A stretch of DNA of 64,000 bases. Source: Enterococcus sp. 5H. GTDB lineage: Bacteria; Bacillota; Bacilli; Lactobacillales; Enterococcaceae. Below the pieces are notes generated by a model, which had not been told where the DNA came from, did no database searches, and saw only the letters and a list, made by a program, of their open reading frames with translations. Where the stretch lies: the NCBI RefSeq assembly GCF_028128615.1, contig NZ_AMDP01000019.1, positions 310,001 to 374,000 on the forward strand. The letters run 5' to 3'. Position numbers and translations under genes: made by a program. This document shows positions 17,058 through 25,225 of the stretch, in pieces. Within the stretch, counting starts at the first letter, position 1; the number at the start of each line of letters is the position of its first letter.

Positions 17058-17669
17058 ATGGCGAATCATTATTATACAGAAAATCCTGATCTTGCTCATG
17101 ATCTAGAGCAGTGGTCGTTTGAATTAAGAGGAAAAAAATTTCAGTTTTTGACAGACAGCGGCGTTTTTTCACGTAATACGGTTGATTTCGGTTCAAGAGT
17201 GTTAATCGATGCCTTTGAATGGGAAGAGTTGCCGGAAGGACGTTTGTTAGATGTTGGTTGTGGGTATGGACCGATTGGGCTGACATTAGCAGCAATTAGC
17301 GGCAGAACAGTGGAAATGATTGATGTGAATCAACGAGCTGTTGCATTGGCACAAGAGAATGCGCAGAAAAATCAGATTGAAAACGTAGATATCCATGCAT
17401 CCAATATTTATACAGATATTCATGAAACACAATATGCCGCAATTTTAAGCAATCCGCCGATTCGTGCAGGGAAAAAAGTCGTTCATGAGATTTTGAGTGA
17501 AGCGTATCCGCTGCTTGTCGTAGGGGGAACTTTGACCGTCGTTATTCAGAAAAAGCAAGGTGCACCAAGTGCTGAGAAAAAAATGGCTGAAGTTTTTGGC
17601 AATGTGGAAATTGTAACGAAAGATAAAGGCTATTATATTTTGAAGAGTGTCAAAGAAGCAGCAGAATAA
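17058..17669 (+). CDS. Class I SAM methyltransferase, RsmC-like
   Basis: 203-residue methyltransferase with the SAM motif LLDVGCGYGPIGLTLA, the acidic motif II MIDVNQRAV, and the catalytic motif IV SNPPIRAGK. NPP-type motifs belong to the N-methylating RsmC/RsmD group, and the single-domain form is found widely in Firmicutes as a putative 16S rRNA guanine-N2 methyltransferase. Target assignment is by family only. It lies 14 bases behind the SGNH gene and ends in a strong terminator. Confidence 0.9.
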   Translation: MANHYYTENPDLAHDLEQWSFELRGKKFQFLTDSGVFSRNTVDFGSRVLIDAFEWEELPEGRLLDVGCGYGPIGLTLAAISGRTVEMIDVNQRAVALAQENAQKNQIENVDIHASNIYTDIHETQYAAILSNPPIRAGKKVVHEILSEAYPLLVVGGTLTVVIQKKQGAPSAEKKMAEVFGNVEIVTKDKGYYILKSVKEAAE

Positions 17670-17675
17670 TAATTT

Positions 17676-17720
17676 AAGCCAAAAGCTGTCACTAGTAAGG
17701 GTGATGGTTTTGGCTTTTTT
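17676..17720 (+). terminator. Terminator after methyltransferase gene
   Basis: Arms AAGCCAAAA (17676-17684) and TTTTGGCTT (17708-17716), with inner TCAC/GTGA pairing, followed by Ts. Confidence 0.85.
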
Positions 17721-17893
17721 ATGTGCAAAAAGTGTGGTTTTATTAGAATACATAGTGAAAAAATTTTTATTCGCATCCATTTTTTTTAGAAAACCCTCAT
17801 ACAATTGAAAAAAGTCTTTTCCTGTCATGAAAATTCAAGTAAAATAGTTCACGGTTATCGGAGTATATTTTCTTGAGTAACGGAGGGATTTGG

Positions 17894-18379
17894 ATGTTAG
17901 GTGTAGGTTTATTATTTGTAGCGATTACTTTAATTAGTAATGGTTATTGTGGTTTAGCGGGAGTCGATAAAAAATCAACAGGACTTTTAAATGTTCTTAC
18001 GGGAAGTTTGTCTTTCCTTATTAATACAATTCATTTATTTCGTGGTGAGTACTATGATGCGGGAACTGGCTATTTATTTGCGTTTACCTATTTGATGGTG
18101 GGAATTATTTATTTGTTTCATTTGGATATGCGGATTTATGGTATTTTTGCTTTATTTGTAGCGGTAAACACCATACCAGCAGCTTATATTAGTTATACTG
18201 TAGATGGCGATTGGCGCTTTGCTTTGATTTGGTTAGCATGGGGCGTGTTATGGTTCACGGGTTTTGTCGAGTATGTATTGAAGAAAGAAATTGGCAAACC
18301 AGTATTGTATCTGGCGATTGTTGAAGGTGTTGTGACCTGCTGGATCCCGGGATTATTGATGTTAACGAATAATTGGTAA
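17894..18379 (+). CDS. AmiS/UreI-family membrane channel
   Basis: 161-residue integral membrane protein with about six hydrophobic helices and the family's opening (GVGLLFVAITLISNGYCGLAGVDKKSTGLLN). AmiS/UreI proteins form channels for urea or short amides, classically beside urease or amidase genes. Neither lies within the window. The ATG at 17894 is preferred because GGAGGG at 17882-17887 sits 6 bases upstream; an in-frame TTG at 17873 lies before that site. It has its own terminator. Confidence 0.88.
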   Translation: MLGVGLLFVAITLISNGYCGLAGVDKKSTGLLNVLTGSLSFLINTIHLFRGEYYDAGTGYLFAFTYLMVGIIYLFHLDMRIYGIFALFVAVNTIPAAYISYTVDGDWRFALIWLAWGVLWFTGFVEYVLKKEIGKPVLYLAIVEGVVTCWIPGLLMLTNNW

Positions 18380-18388
18380 GATAAAAAT

Positions 18389-18434
18389 AAAAGCCACAGG
18401 CAAAAGGATGATTAACTTTGTCTGGGGCTTTTTT
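18389..18434. terminator. Terminator between the channel and Rid genes
   Basis: Imperfect hairpin of AAAGCC-CAGGCAAA with TTTGTCTGGGGCTTT, then Ts on the plus strand. The two flanking genes converge here. Confidence 0.7.
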
Positions 18435-18439
18435 CATGA

Positions 18440-18775
18440 TTAAAAAGTAGCAATTCCATCAATTTCTATTTTAAATGCGGGATCAATTAATCCAGCAACC
18501 ACGACTAATGTAGCTGTTGATTTTGAATCGCCGACAAACTCAGCTAGCTTTTCTCTAACGGTTTGTAAATAGGCTGTGTCAGTGATGTAGATATTAATTT
18601 TCACTAGGTCATCAGCGGTTAAATCGTATTCCTCAAGCGTAGCAGCGATTTTTTCGATAACAATATCCATTTGTTCGGCAATTGTATCTGGTGTTGAGTT
18701 GTCTTTGCTAGGTGTTTGTCCAGATATATATAATGTTTTGTTTCCAGCGATTTTTGAATTTTGATAAATGGCCAT
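18440..18775 (-). CDS. Rid (YjgF/YER057c/UK114) family protein
   Basis: 111-residue trimeric Rid-fold protein; typical length, with the family pattern LYISGQTP, EQMDIVIEKIAATLEEYDLTADDLVKINIYI and the closing FKIEIDGIATF. RidA proteins hydrolyse reactive enamines from pyridoxal enzymes using a conserved Arg in the C-terminal strand. Here the aligned stretch reads STATLVVVAGL, so that Arg appears to be Ala. The protein may belong to a Rid subfamily without imine deaminase activity. GAGGAGG precedes the start. Confidence 0.88.
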   Translation of the reverse strand: MAIYQNSKIAGNKTLYISGQTPSKDNSTPDTIAEQMDIVIEKIAATLEEYDLTADDLVKINIYITDTAYLQTVREKLAEFVGDSKSTATLVVVAGLIDPAFKIEIDGIATF

Positions 18776-18913
18776 GCGGATTCCTCCTCGTTTTTTTACT
18801 ATGAGTATAGCATAGCTTGGAAGATTCGTTTTAATAGAGTGCTTTTCATATATTTAATTAATATCTATATTTTTTATACGAACATCTATAATTTGTTTAT
18901 TTTTATTCCTTTT

Positions 18914-18927
18914 TGAAAGCGCTACAA
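18914..18927. promoter_or_regulatory. cre box upstream of the glycan ABC operon
   Basis: TGAAAGCGCTACAA matches the CcpA consensus TGWAARCGYTWNCW at 13 of 14 positions. It lies about 40 bases before the first permease start and just after a TATAAT at 18887-18892, a good place for catabolite repression. Confidence 0.7.
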
Positions 18928-18964
18928 TTCAAATGTAGAGATTTTTAGGAAAGGAGTTGAGTAA

Positions 18965-19912
18965 ATGAAACGAAAGTCAAAAAGTGCCAAGTTTTGGGGT
19001 AATGTGTGGCGTTATAAAGCATTGATTATTATGGCGATTCCGGCGATGGTCTGGATGATTTTTTTCTTTTATATTCCAGTATTGACCAATGTTGTGGCAT
19101 TTAAGGATTTTCACATCTCTCCAGATGGATTTCTTGCTAGTTTAAAAGCGAGTCCTTGGGTGGGCTTGGAAAACTTCAAGTTTTTATTTTCATCCAATGA
19201 TGCGTTCTTGATTACTAAAAATACAGTGTTGTACAACGTAACATTTATTACGTTAAACCTTGTCATTTCTGTATTTTTCGCAATCGTGATGAGTGAATTA
19301 CGGAATAAGCGTTTGGTCAAAGTGTACCAAACAATGTCTTTACTACCTTACTTTTTATCTTGGGTTATTATCGGATATTTTGTTTATGCGTTTTTAAGTC
19401 CAGATAAAGGGATTTTCAATCAATGGATTACTAGTAATGGAGGAACACCAATTAATTGGTATAGCGAGCCGAAATTCTGGCCGTTTATCTTAGTATTCAT
19501 TGGTACTTGGAAAGGGATTGGCTACAACAGCATTATTTACTTTGCCTCAGTTATGGGGATTGATCCGACATATTATGAAGCCGCGATGGTGGATGGTGCG
19601 AGTAAGTGGCAGCAGATCAAAAATGTAACGATACCGCAATTATTACCGCTGATGACGATTTTAACAATTTTAGCAGTGGGAAATATTTTCAGAGCCGATT
19701 TTGGCTTATTCTATAATGTACCTCGAAATTCTGGTTCGTTATATCAGGTAACTTCTGTCTTAGATACGTATATCTATAATGGGTTGACCTCAACAGGTGA
19801 TCTTGGCATGACAGCAGCTGCTGGTTTATATCAGTCTACGGTTGGATTTGTCTTGTTGATGATTACGAATGGTCTTGTTCGCCGATTCGATAATGAATCA
19901 GCATTATTCTAA
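18965..19912 (+). CDS. ABC transporter permease, polysaccharide type (LplB-like)
   Basis: 315-residue inner-membrane permease with six predicted helices and the EAA loop (YYEAAMVDGASKWQQIKNVTIPQLLP) that docks the ATPase. Its closest family type is the LplB/UgpA-like permeases used for oligosaccharide or N-glycan uptake in Firmicutes. First gene of a run of permease, permease, binding lipoprotein, YesL, kinase and regulator. No ATPase gene occurs in the window, so a shared MsmK-type ATPase is expected. GGAGTTGAGTAA places the start. Confidence 0.95.
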   Translation: MKRKSKSAKFWGNVWRYKALIIMAIPAMVWMIFFFYIPVLTNVVAFKDFHISPDGFLASLKASPWVGLENFKFLFSSNDAFLITKNTVLYNVTFITLNLVISVFFAIVMSELRNKRLVKVYQTMSLLPYFLSWVIIGYFVYAFLSPDKGIFNQWITSNGGTPINWYSEPKFWPFILVFIGTWKGIGYNSIIYFASVMGIDPTYYEAAMVDGASKWQQIKNVTIPQLLPLMTILTILAVGNIFRADFGLFYNVPRNSGSLYQVTSVLDTYIYNGLTSTGDLGMTAAAGLYQSTVGFVLLMITNGLVRRFDNESALF

Positions 19913-19927
19913 GAAGGAGTGAAAACA

Positions 19928-20848
19928 TTGAGGAAAAAACCAGTTTCAAAAATAGAAATTCGTTCGTTTAATAAACCTGTTAATATATTTTTTAATTTGT
20001 TGATCGCTGTTTTTGCTCTTTCTTGTATTTTGCCGTTTCTGTTTGTTGTGGCGATTTCTTTAACGAATGAAACAGCGTTAGCAACGTATGGTTATAGTTT
20101 TTGGCCGAAAGAGTTTAGTTTCTTCGGGTATACCTATTTATTTGATCAAATGAATCAAAAAATCTTTCAAGCTTTGTTAGTGACTGTGATTGTGACAGTT
20201 GTTGGTACATTGATTAACAGTACGGCGACTTCATTATATGCCTATGTGATTTCGCGGTCGAATTTTCCCTTCCGTCGTTTTTTTACCGTGTTTTGTTTAA
20301 TTACGATGTTGTTTTCTCCAGGGATGGTTGCTAATTATATTGTAATGACGAATTTACTGCAGTTAAAAGATACAATTTGGGCATTGATTTTGCCAATGGC
20401 GGTCAGTCCGTTTAATATTATTGTGATGCGTACGTTCTTCAAGCGTTCTGTTTCAGATTCTATTATTGAATCTGCTAGAATTGACGGTGCGTCTGAGTTG
20501 CGGATTTTTATTCAAATTGTGCTGCCGTTAGCAGTTCCCGGAATTGCAACGATTAGTTTATTCGCAGCTTTAGGTTATTGGAATGATTGGTTTAACGCGT
20601 TACTGTATATTCAAAAAGATAGCTTAGTACCGTTGCAATACTTATTGATGAAGATCCAAAATAATATTCAATATTTAACGCAAAATGCAGGTGCCAGCAG
20701 TCAGTTAGCTGGTGGTATGGCATCTATACCGGGCGAATCAGCTCGAATGGCAATTGTAGTCATTTCAACATTGCCAATTGCCATTAGTTATCCATTTTTC
20801 CAAAAATACTTTGTCAAAGGATTAACGATTGGCGGAGTGAAAGAATAG
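19928..20848 (+). CDS. ABC transporter permease, second subunit (YtcP/UgpE-like)
   Basis: 306-residue partner permease with six helices and the EAA loop (IIESARIDGASELRIFIQIVLPLAVPG). The TTG at 19928 is chosen because AAGGAG (19914-19919) lies 8 bases upstream; an in-frame GTG at 19919 overlaps that site. It pairs with the preceding permease, whose stop is 15 bases upstream. Unusually, 390 bases with three tandem 118-bp repeats separate it from the binding-protein gene it serves. Confidence 0.95.
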   Translation: MRKKPVSKIEIRSFNKPVNIFFNLLIAVFALSCILPFLFVVAISLTNETALATYGYSFWPKEFSFFGYTYLFDQMNQKIFQALLVTVIVTVVGTLINSTATSLYAYVISRSNFPFRRFFTVFCLITMLFSPGMVANYIVMTNLLQLKDTIWALILPMAVSPFNIIVMRTFFKRSVSDSIIESARIDGASELRIFIQIVLPLAVPGIATISLFAALGYWNDWFNALLYIQKDSLVPLQYLLMKIQNNIQYLTQNAGASSQLAGGMASIPGESARMAIVVISTLPIAISYPFFQKYFVKGLTIGGVKE

Positions 20849-20855
20849 AAATTAT

Positions 20856-21210
20856 TCAGCTTTTATCTATCCAGCTTCATGAACCAGCACCTCAGAAAAA
20901 AGATAAAAGTAGTTTGTGACAGAAAGCGTCACACCTGACTTTTCCTATTTTTCGTCGATGCTAATCGGTTCATTCAGCTTTTATCTATCTAGCTTTGCAG
21001 GTCAACCTTTCGGAAAAAAGATAAAACCTAAATGAGGCAGAGGACGCCTCTGTGATGTTTTCCCATTTTTCATCAAGGTTAAACAACCTGCTCAGCTTTT
21101 AAGTTATCTAGCTTCATGAACCAGTATCTCGGAAAAAAGATAAAAGTTGTTCGTGACAAAAAGCGTCACATCCAACTTTTCCTATTTTTCGTCGATACTA
21201 CCAAGCTCAT
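20856..21210. repeat. Three tandem 118-bp palindromic units between permease and lipoprotein genes
   Basis: Units begin at TCAGCTTTT at 20856, 20974 and 21092, with a fourth partial copy at 21211. Each unit folds into one long hairpin. The outer arms have quite different sequences but still pair. Unit 1 has ATGAACC-AGCA (20879-20889) with TGCT (20959-20962) and GGTTCAT (20967-20973). Unit 2 has GCAGGT/AACCTT (20997-21009) with AAGGTT (21075-21080) and ACCTGC (21086-21091). Unit 3 has ATGA and AGTATC with GATACT (21194-21199) and TCAT. The tips also covary: GTGAC/GTCAC, GAGGC/GCCTC, GTGAC/GTCAC, each with a 7-base loop. Confidence 0.85.
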
Positions 21211-21238
21211 TCAGCTTTTAAAATTAGGAGGTATTCAA

Positions 21239-22705
21239 ATGCAAATCTGGAAAAAAGTGGTCAGTGTTAGTGCTGCGGTTGTTCTTTTAGGTGCTTTAAC
21301 AGCTTGCGGTGGTGGAAGTCAGGACAAAACGGACGGTAGTAGTAAGAATGCAGATGAGAATACGTTGTTAATGTACCAAATTGGTGATAAGCCGGATAAT
21401 TATGATGAATTAATGGACATTGCTAATAAAAAAATTGAAGAAAAAACCGGTGTGAAGTTAAATATTCAATATATCGGCTGGGGAGATTATCAGAAGAAAA
21501 TGAGCGTTATCGTTTCTTCAGGTGAAAATTATGATATTGCTTTTGCTGATAATTATGTACCAAATGCACAAAAAGGTGCCTTTGCTGATTTAACTGAGTT
21601 AGCGCCTAAATATGCTAAAGATGCTTATGACCAGTTGGATGAAGCGTACATTAAAGGGAATTTAGTTGATGGTAAATTGTATGCGTTTCCGGTAAATGGA
21701 AATGTTTATTCTCAACAAGTGTTAACATTTAACAAGCAATATTTAGATAAATATAATTTATCTATTGATGATATTGAGTCATATGAGGATGCTGAAAGTG
21801 TTCTAAAAACGTTCCATGAAAAAGAACCAAACATCGCAGCTTTTGCTATTGGTCAAGGTTTTAAAGTTCAAGGAGATGTTGATTTTCCAATTGGGAATAA
21901 CTACCCGTTTGCAGTTGATTTGAATGGCGATCCGACAAAAATTATCAATCAATATGAAAATAAAGACTTTATGGATTCTCTAAAAATCATGCACAAATGG
22001 TATCAAGCAGGCTATATTCCATCTGATGCAGCAACAAGTAACACAGAATATCCGCTTGAAGGAAATACTTGGTTTATTCGCCAAGAAACACAAGGACCTT
22101 ACGATTATGGTGATACAATTTTAAGTAATGCAGCTGGACAAGAATTAGTTTCTAAAGCATTCACGATTCCGTTAAAATCGACAGCTCAAGCACAAATGGC
22201 AAACTTCGTTGTTTCTAATACGTCTAAAAATAAGGAAAAATCTGTTGAAGTTTTAGGTCAAATCAATAGTGATCCTGAGTTGTTAAATGGTTTAGTTTGG
22301 GGTATTGAAGGCGAAGCTTGGGAAAAAATTGAAGGTAAAGAAGATAAAATCAAACTACTTGATGGCTACAAACCAAATACCCATTTTTCTGCTTGGAACA
22401 CAGGGAATAACAAAATTTTGTACACGCAAGACAGCATTACTGATGAAATGATTAAAGAACGTGATGAATCAATCGCTGATGCTGAAACATCACCAATCTT
22501 AGGGTTTAACTTTGTGACATCTAGTGTGAAAACAGAACTAAGTAATATTGCAAACGTGATGAATCAGTATCTAGATGGCTTAAACACAGGAACTGTTGAT
22601 CCAGAAGAAACAGTACCAAAATTAAAAGAAGCACTAAAAGGTGCTGGTTATGATAAAGTGTTAACTGAAATGCAAAAACAATACGATGAATTTTTGAAAA
22701 AATAA
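21239..22705 (+). CDS. Extracellular glycan-binding lipoprotein of the ABC importer
   Basis: 488-residue solute-binding protein. The signal peptide ends in the lipobox LTAC with the lipidated Cys at residue 25, followed by a Gly/Ser linker and a two-lobed family 1-type binding domain with a C-terminal region like DUF3502. Its homologues in Firmicutes bind oligosaccharides; the surrounding mannosidases and endoglycosidase suggest N-glycan pieces. The ATG at 21239 follows TAGGAGG. It is separated from the permeases by the tandem repeats, so it may have its own expression level. Confidence 0.93.
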   Translation: MQIWKKVVSVSAAVVLLGALTACGGGSQDKTDGSSKNADENTLLMYQIGDKPDNYDELMDIANKKIEEKTGVKLNIQYIGWGDYQKKMSVIVSSGENYDIAFADNYVPNAQKGAFADLTELAPKYAKDAYDQLDEAYIKGNLVDGKLYAFPVNGNVYSQQVLTFNKQYLDKYNLSIDDIESYEDAESVLKTFHEKEPNIAAFAIGQGFKVQGDVDFPIGNNYPFAVDLNGDPTKIINQYENKDFMDSLKIMHKWYQAGYIPSDAATSNTEYPLEGNTWFIRQETQGPYDYGDTILSNAAGQELVSKAFTIPLKSTAQAQMANFVVSNTSKNKEKSVEVLGQINSDPELLNGLVWGIEGEAWEKIEGKEDKIKLLDGYKPNTHFSAWNTGNNKILYTQDSITDEMIKERDESIADAETSPILGFNFVTSSVKTELSNIANVMNQYLDGLNTGTVDPEETVPKLKEALKGAGYDKVLTEMQKQYDEFLKK

Positions 22706-22716
22706 ACAATAGTTAA

Positions 22717-22775
22717 AAGGTTAGACAGAAGTGATTATTTTATAATAACAACTTCTGTTTCGCCGTTTATTCAGA
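22717..22775. repeat. Short member of the intergenic palindromic repeat family
   Basis: Runs from GGTTAGACAGAAGTG to TTTCGCCGTTTATTCAGAT. CAGAAGT (22726-22732) pairs with ACTTCTG (22751-22757). Both ends match those of the larger elements at about 15107 and 39014, so this looks like the minimal version with little interior. Confidence 0.55.
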
Positions 22776-22823
22776 TTTTTTGAGGCGCGGCGAAAACAGA
22801 TACTCGTTTTCGCTGTGTTTTTT
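22758..22823 (+). promoter_or_regulatory. Attenuator-like alternative hairpins between lipoprotein gene and yesL
   Basis: TTTCGCCG (22758-22765) can pair with CGGCGAAA (22788-22795). GCGAAAAC (22790-22797) can instead pair with GTTTTCGC (22806-22813), which is followed by a T run, giving a terminator. The two stems share bases and exclude each other. This would let transcription of the YesL and two-component genes be lowered or switched relative to the transporter. Confidence 0.55.
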
Positions 22824-22884
22824 ATTTGGATTTCGAGCAATAGTTATTTATGATGTTAATAGATACAAAGAGAGGAAGAGACAC

Positions 22885-23499
22885 ATGGTTGGAAAAGCTT
22901 TAGAAACGTTATTCATAAAAATCTGGGTGATCATAAAACTGAATTTATTTTTCTGGTTGTTTAGCTGTTGTGGGTTATTAGTCGCTGGCGTCGGTCCGGC
23001 TTTAAAAACAGTGAACGATTTGTTTGTTACCCATGAGTTTAATTATAAAGAGATCACGTTAAAAGAAGGCTGGGAGCGGTTTAAGCAGAATTTTATTCGA
23101 GGGAATATCCTTTTTTACGGAGTTGTCGTACTACTAAGTTTCTTAACGTATAACCTTTTTTTATCTGTTCAAATCCAAGGATTGCTCTTTTTAGCTATTG
23201 ATTTTCTCTTAGTGTTTGCCATGATTTATGGACTTGTTACTTTTCAATATGCGTTATTGTTGGACAGCTCTTATGAAATCGGGTTAAAAAATTTATTGAA
23301 ACTAGCATTTATTTCAACGTTATCTAATTTTACGAATCTATTGAAAATTGCAATCGGTATAGGGGTTATTTTGTTTATTACCTGGAAGTTTAAAGGATTA
23401 ATTTTATTTGGGACATTTTCGATGATTCAGCTGTGGAGTTTTACTGCAACAAAATCATGGCGAGAAACGATTGATGAGCGATTGGGACTACATGCGTAA
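22885..23499 (+). CDS. YesL-family (DUF624) membrane protein
   Basis: 204-residue membrane protein with about five helices, of the YesL/DUF624 family found beside YesM/YesN sensor systems and polysaccharide ABC importers. Its molecular role is unknown. The start at 22885 is chosen for GAGAGGAAGAG upstream; an in-frame codon at 22780 would place the N-terminus in the terminator hairpin. It overlaps the start of the histidine kinase gene, so the two are probably translationally coupled. Confidence 0.85.
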   Translation: MVGKALETLFIKIWVIIKLNLFFWLFSCCGLLVAGVGPALKTVNDLFVTHEFNYKEITLKEGWERFKQNFIRGNILFYGVVVLLSFLTYNLFLSVQIQGLLFLAIDFLLVFAMIYGLVTFQYALLLDSSYEIGLKNLLKLAFISTLSNFTNLLKIAIGIGVILFITWKFKGLILFGTFSMIQLWSFTATKSWRETIDERLGLHA

Positions 23500-25225
23500 A
23501 ACGAAACCTTCTTCTCTAAATGAAAAAACCTTGCTGAACCGATTGTTGAAAAATTATGCGTTGATTTTAGTTGTACTGATTTTATTTGGCATGTTTAGTA
23601 TTGGAATGAATACGTTATGGCAGTCAATGGGAAGAGGGAAAATTACAGCCCAAGAGGCAGTTGATATGATTAGTCGTTCAATTAATGATAAGAACATGCA
23701 GGGAAAAACGATGTTGAATAATCTGACCGACAATCAAGAGAAAATCAATAACTTGAACCGCTATATGGACTCGTCAATTTCTAATTATTTAAACTATTCC
23801 TATGATCAACAATTGGAAACAGGAAATTATTTATTTTTACCGGGACAAGTGCAAAATTTCTATACAATGTACGACAATATTGAATCAATTGTAATGGTGC
23901 TGAATAATTATGATGGTTATTATCTATCAACTTTGTCTAATAAAAGTGGTGTGAAAAAGAGTGGGTCACCGCAGTTAAATAATAAATTTTATTTGGCATA
24001 TCCGATTACCAATCCGGTGACACTTGAGGTTTTGGGTAGTTTTTATGTTGAATTTTCTAAAAAAGATATGCTAGACAGTTTGGCCAATTTGACTTCTTTC
24101 GGCGGACTATCTGCCTATGTTTTTTCAAATACAGACTATCAATTATTAGTCTATTCAGAACTCCCTAAGCAAAATGATTTACAATTAATCCAGCAAGAAA
24201 TGAAAAAGAACTCTCAATTGCCAATCCAAATACTAAAAGAAAATAATCAATTGGAACATCTTCAAACTACAAGCGGATTTGATATTCTAGTGACTGTTTC
24301 AAAAGAAAAAATTTTTCAACATGTTTTCTGGGATTTGCGTATCTTAATAGTAGGGGGAATTGTATTAATTTTACTATTGTTGTATTTATTGTATCGGACA
24401 TTTACCAAGTATTCTCAGCAAGTTGATATTATTATGGATTCGATGGCACTGGTTTCACAAGGCGATTTAAATACGCGAATTGATCAACAAGCAACTCAAT
24501 TTGAGTTAAGAGAGTTGTCTAAAGGGATCAATACGATGTTAGATAACATCGAACAATATATCGCGGATATTTATAAACTGGAAATCAAGCAGCAGGACGC
24601 GCATATGAGGGCGTTACAGGCACAAATTAGCCCGCATTTTCTTTATAATACGTTAGAGTATATTCGGATGTATGCGTTGAGTGAAGGCAGCGAGGAATTG
24701 GCTGACGTAGTTTATGCTTTTTCAACGTTATTGCGAAATAATACCGATCAAGCGAAAACAACTACGTTGGAAAAAGAGTTAAGCTTCTGTGAAAAATACG
24801 TCTACTTGTATCAAATGCGTTATCCAGATCGCGTAGCTTATCACTTTGAAATAGACGATGCACTGAAAAAATTGACAATACCTAAATTTACCATTCAGCC
24901 TTTGATTGAAAATTATTTTGTTCATGGGATTGATTTCTCAAGAAACGATAATGCGATTAGTGTTAAAGCTCACTTAGTTGATAATACAGTAAAAATTATG
25001 ATTCGTGACAATGGTAAAGGGATCTCGCCGCAAAAATTAGCATTGATTCGAACGAAGTTAAGCAGCACTCAAATTGAATTACATGACTCGATTGGTCTGC
25101 AAAATGTCAACGAACGATTGCGCGCTTTTTTCGGCACTTCTTTTTTGATGAGCATTAATCCGAATGAGGGAAATGGTGTTTCAATTATACTTTCGTTTAA
25201 AAAGGAGCAAAAGAATGAATTATAA
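23474..25225 (+). CDS. YesM-type sensor histidine kinase
   Basis: 583-residue membrane kinase. It has a helix at about residues 28-50, an extracellular sensing region of about 220 residues, and a second helix near 285-305. HAMP follows, then the His_kinase domain with the phosphorylated His in QISPHFLYNTLEYIRM, and an HATPase domain (N box YFVHGIDF, G1 RDNGKGI). It probably senses sugar availability or the binding lipoprotein. The start ATG 23474 overlaps yesL; another ATG at 23492 is possible, and neither has a clear ribosome site, consistent with coupling. It overlaps the response regulator gene by 11 bases. Confidence 0.93.
   Translation: MSDWDYMRKTKPSSLNEKTLLNRLLKNYALILVVLILFGMFSIGMNTLWQSMGRGKITAQEAVDMISRSINDKNMQGKTMLNNLTDNQEKINNLNRYMDSSISNYLNYSYDQQLETGNYLFLPGQVQNFYTMYDNIESIVMVLNNYDGYYLSTLSNKSGVKKSGSPQLNNKFYLAYPITNPVTLEVLGSFYVEFSKKDMLDSLANLTSFGGLSAYVFSNTDYQLLVYSELPKQNDLQLIQQEMKKNSQLPIQILKENNQLEHLQTTSGFDILVTVSKEKIFQHVFWDLRILIVGGIVLILLLLYLLYRTFTKYSQQVDIIMDSMALVSQGDLNTRIDQQATQFELRELSKGINTMLDNIEQYIADIYKLEIKQQDAHMRALQAQISPHFLYNTLEYIRMYALSEGSEELADVVYAFSTLLRNNTDQAKTTTLEKELSFCEKYVYLYQMRYPDRVAYHFEIDDALKKLTIPKFTIQPLIENYFVHGIDFSRNDNAISVKAHLVDNTVKIMIRDNGKGISPQKLALIRTKLSSTQIELHDSIGLQNVNERLRAFFGTSFLMSINPNEGNGVSIILSFKKEQKNEL

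Noticed and set aside
20856-21210. CRISPR array
   Set aside because: The period is 118 bp with no short identical repeat and unique spacer pattern, and no cas genes are present. The units are palindromes.
21116-21238. 41-residue N-terminal extension of the binding lipoprotein
   Set aside because: It translates the palindromic repeat, would bury the signal peptide, and TAGGAGG correctly places the start at 21239.
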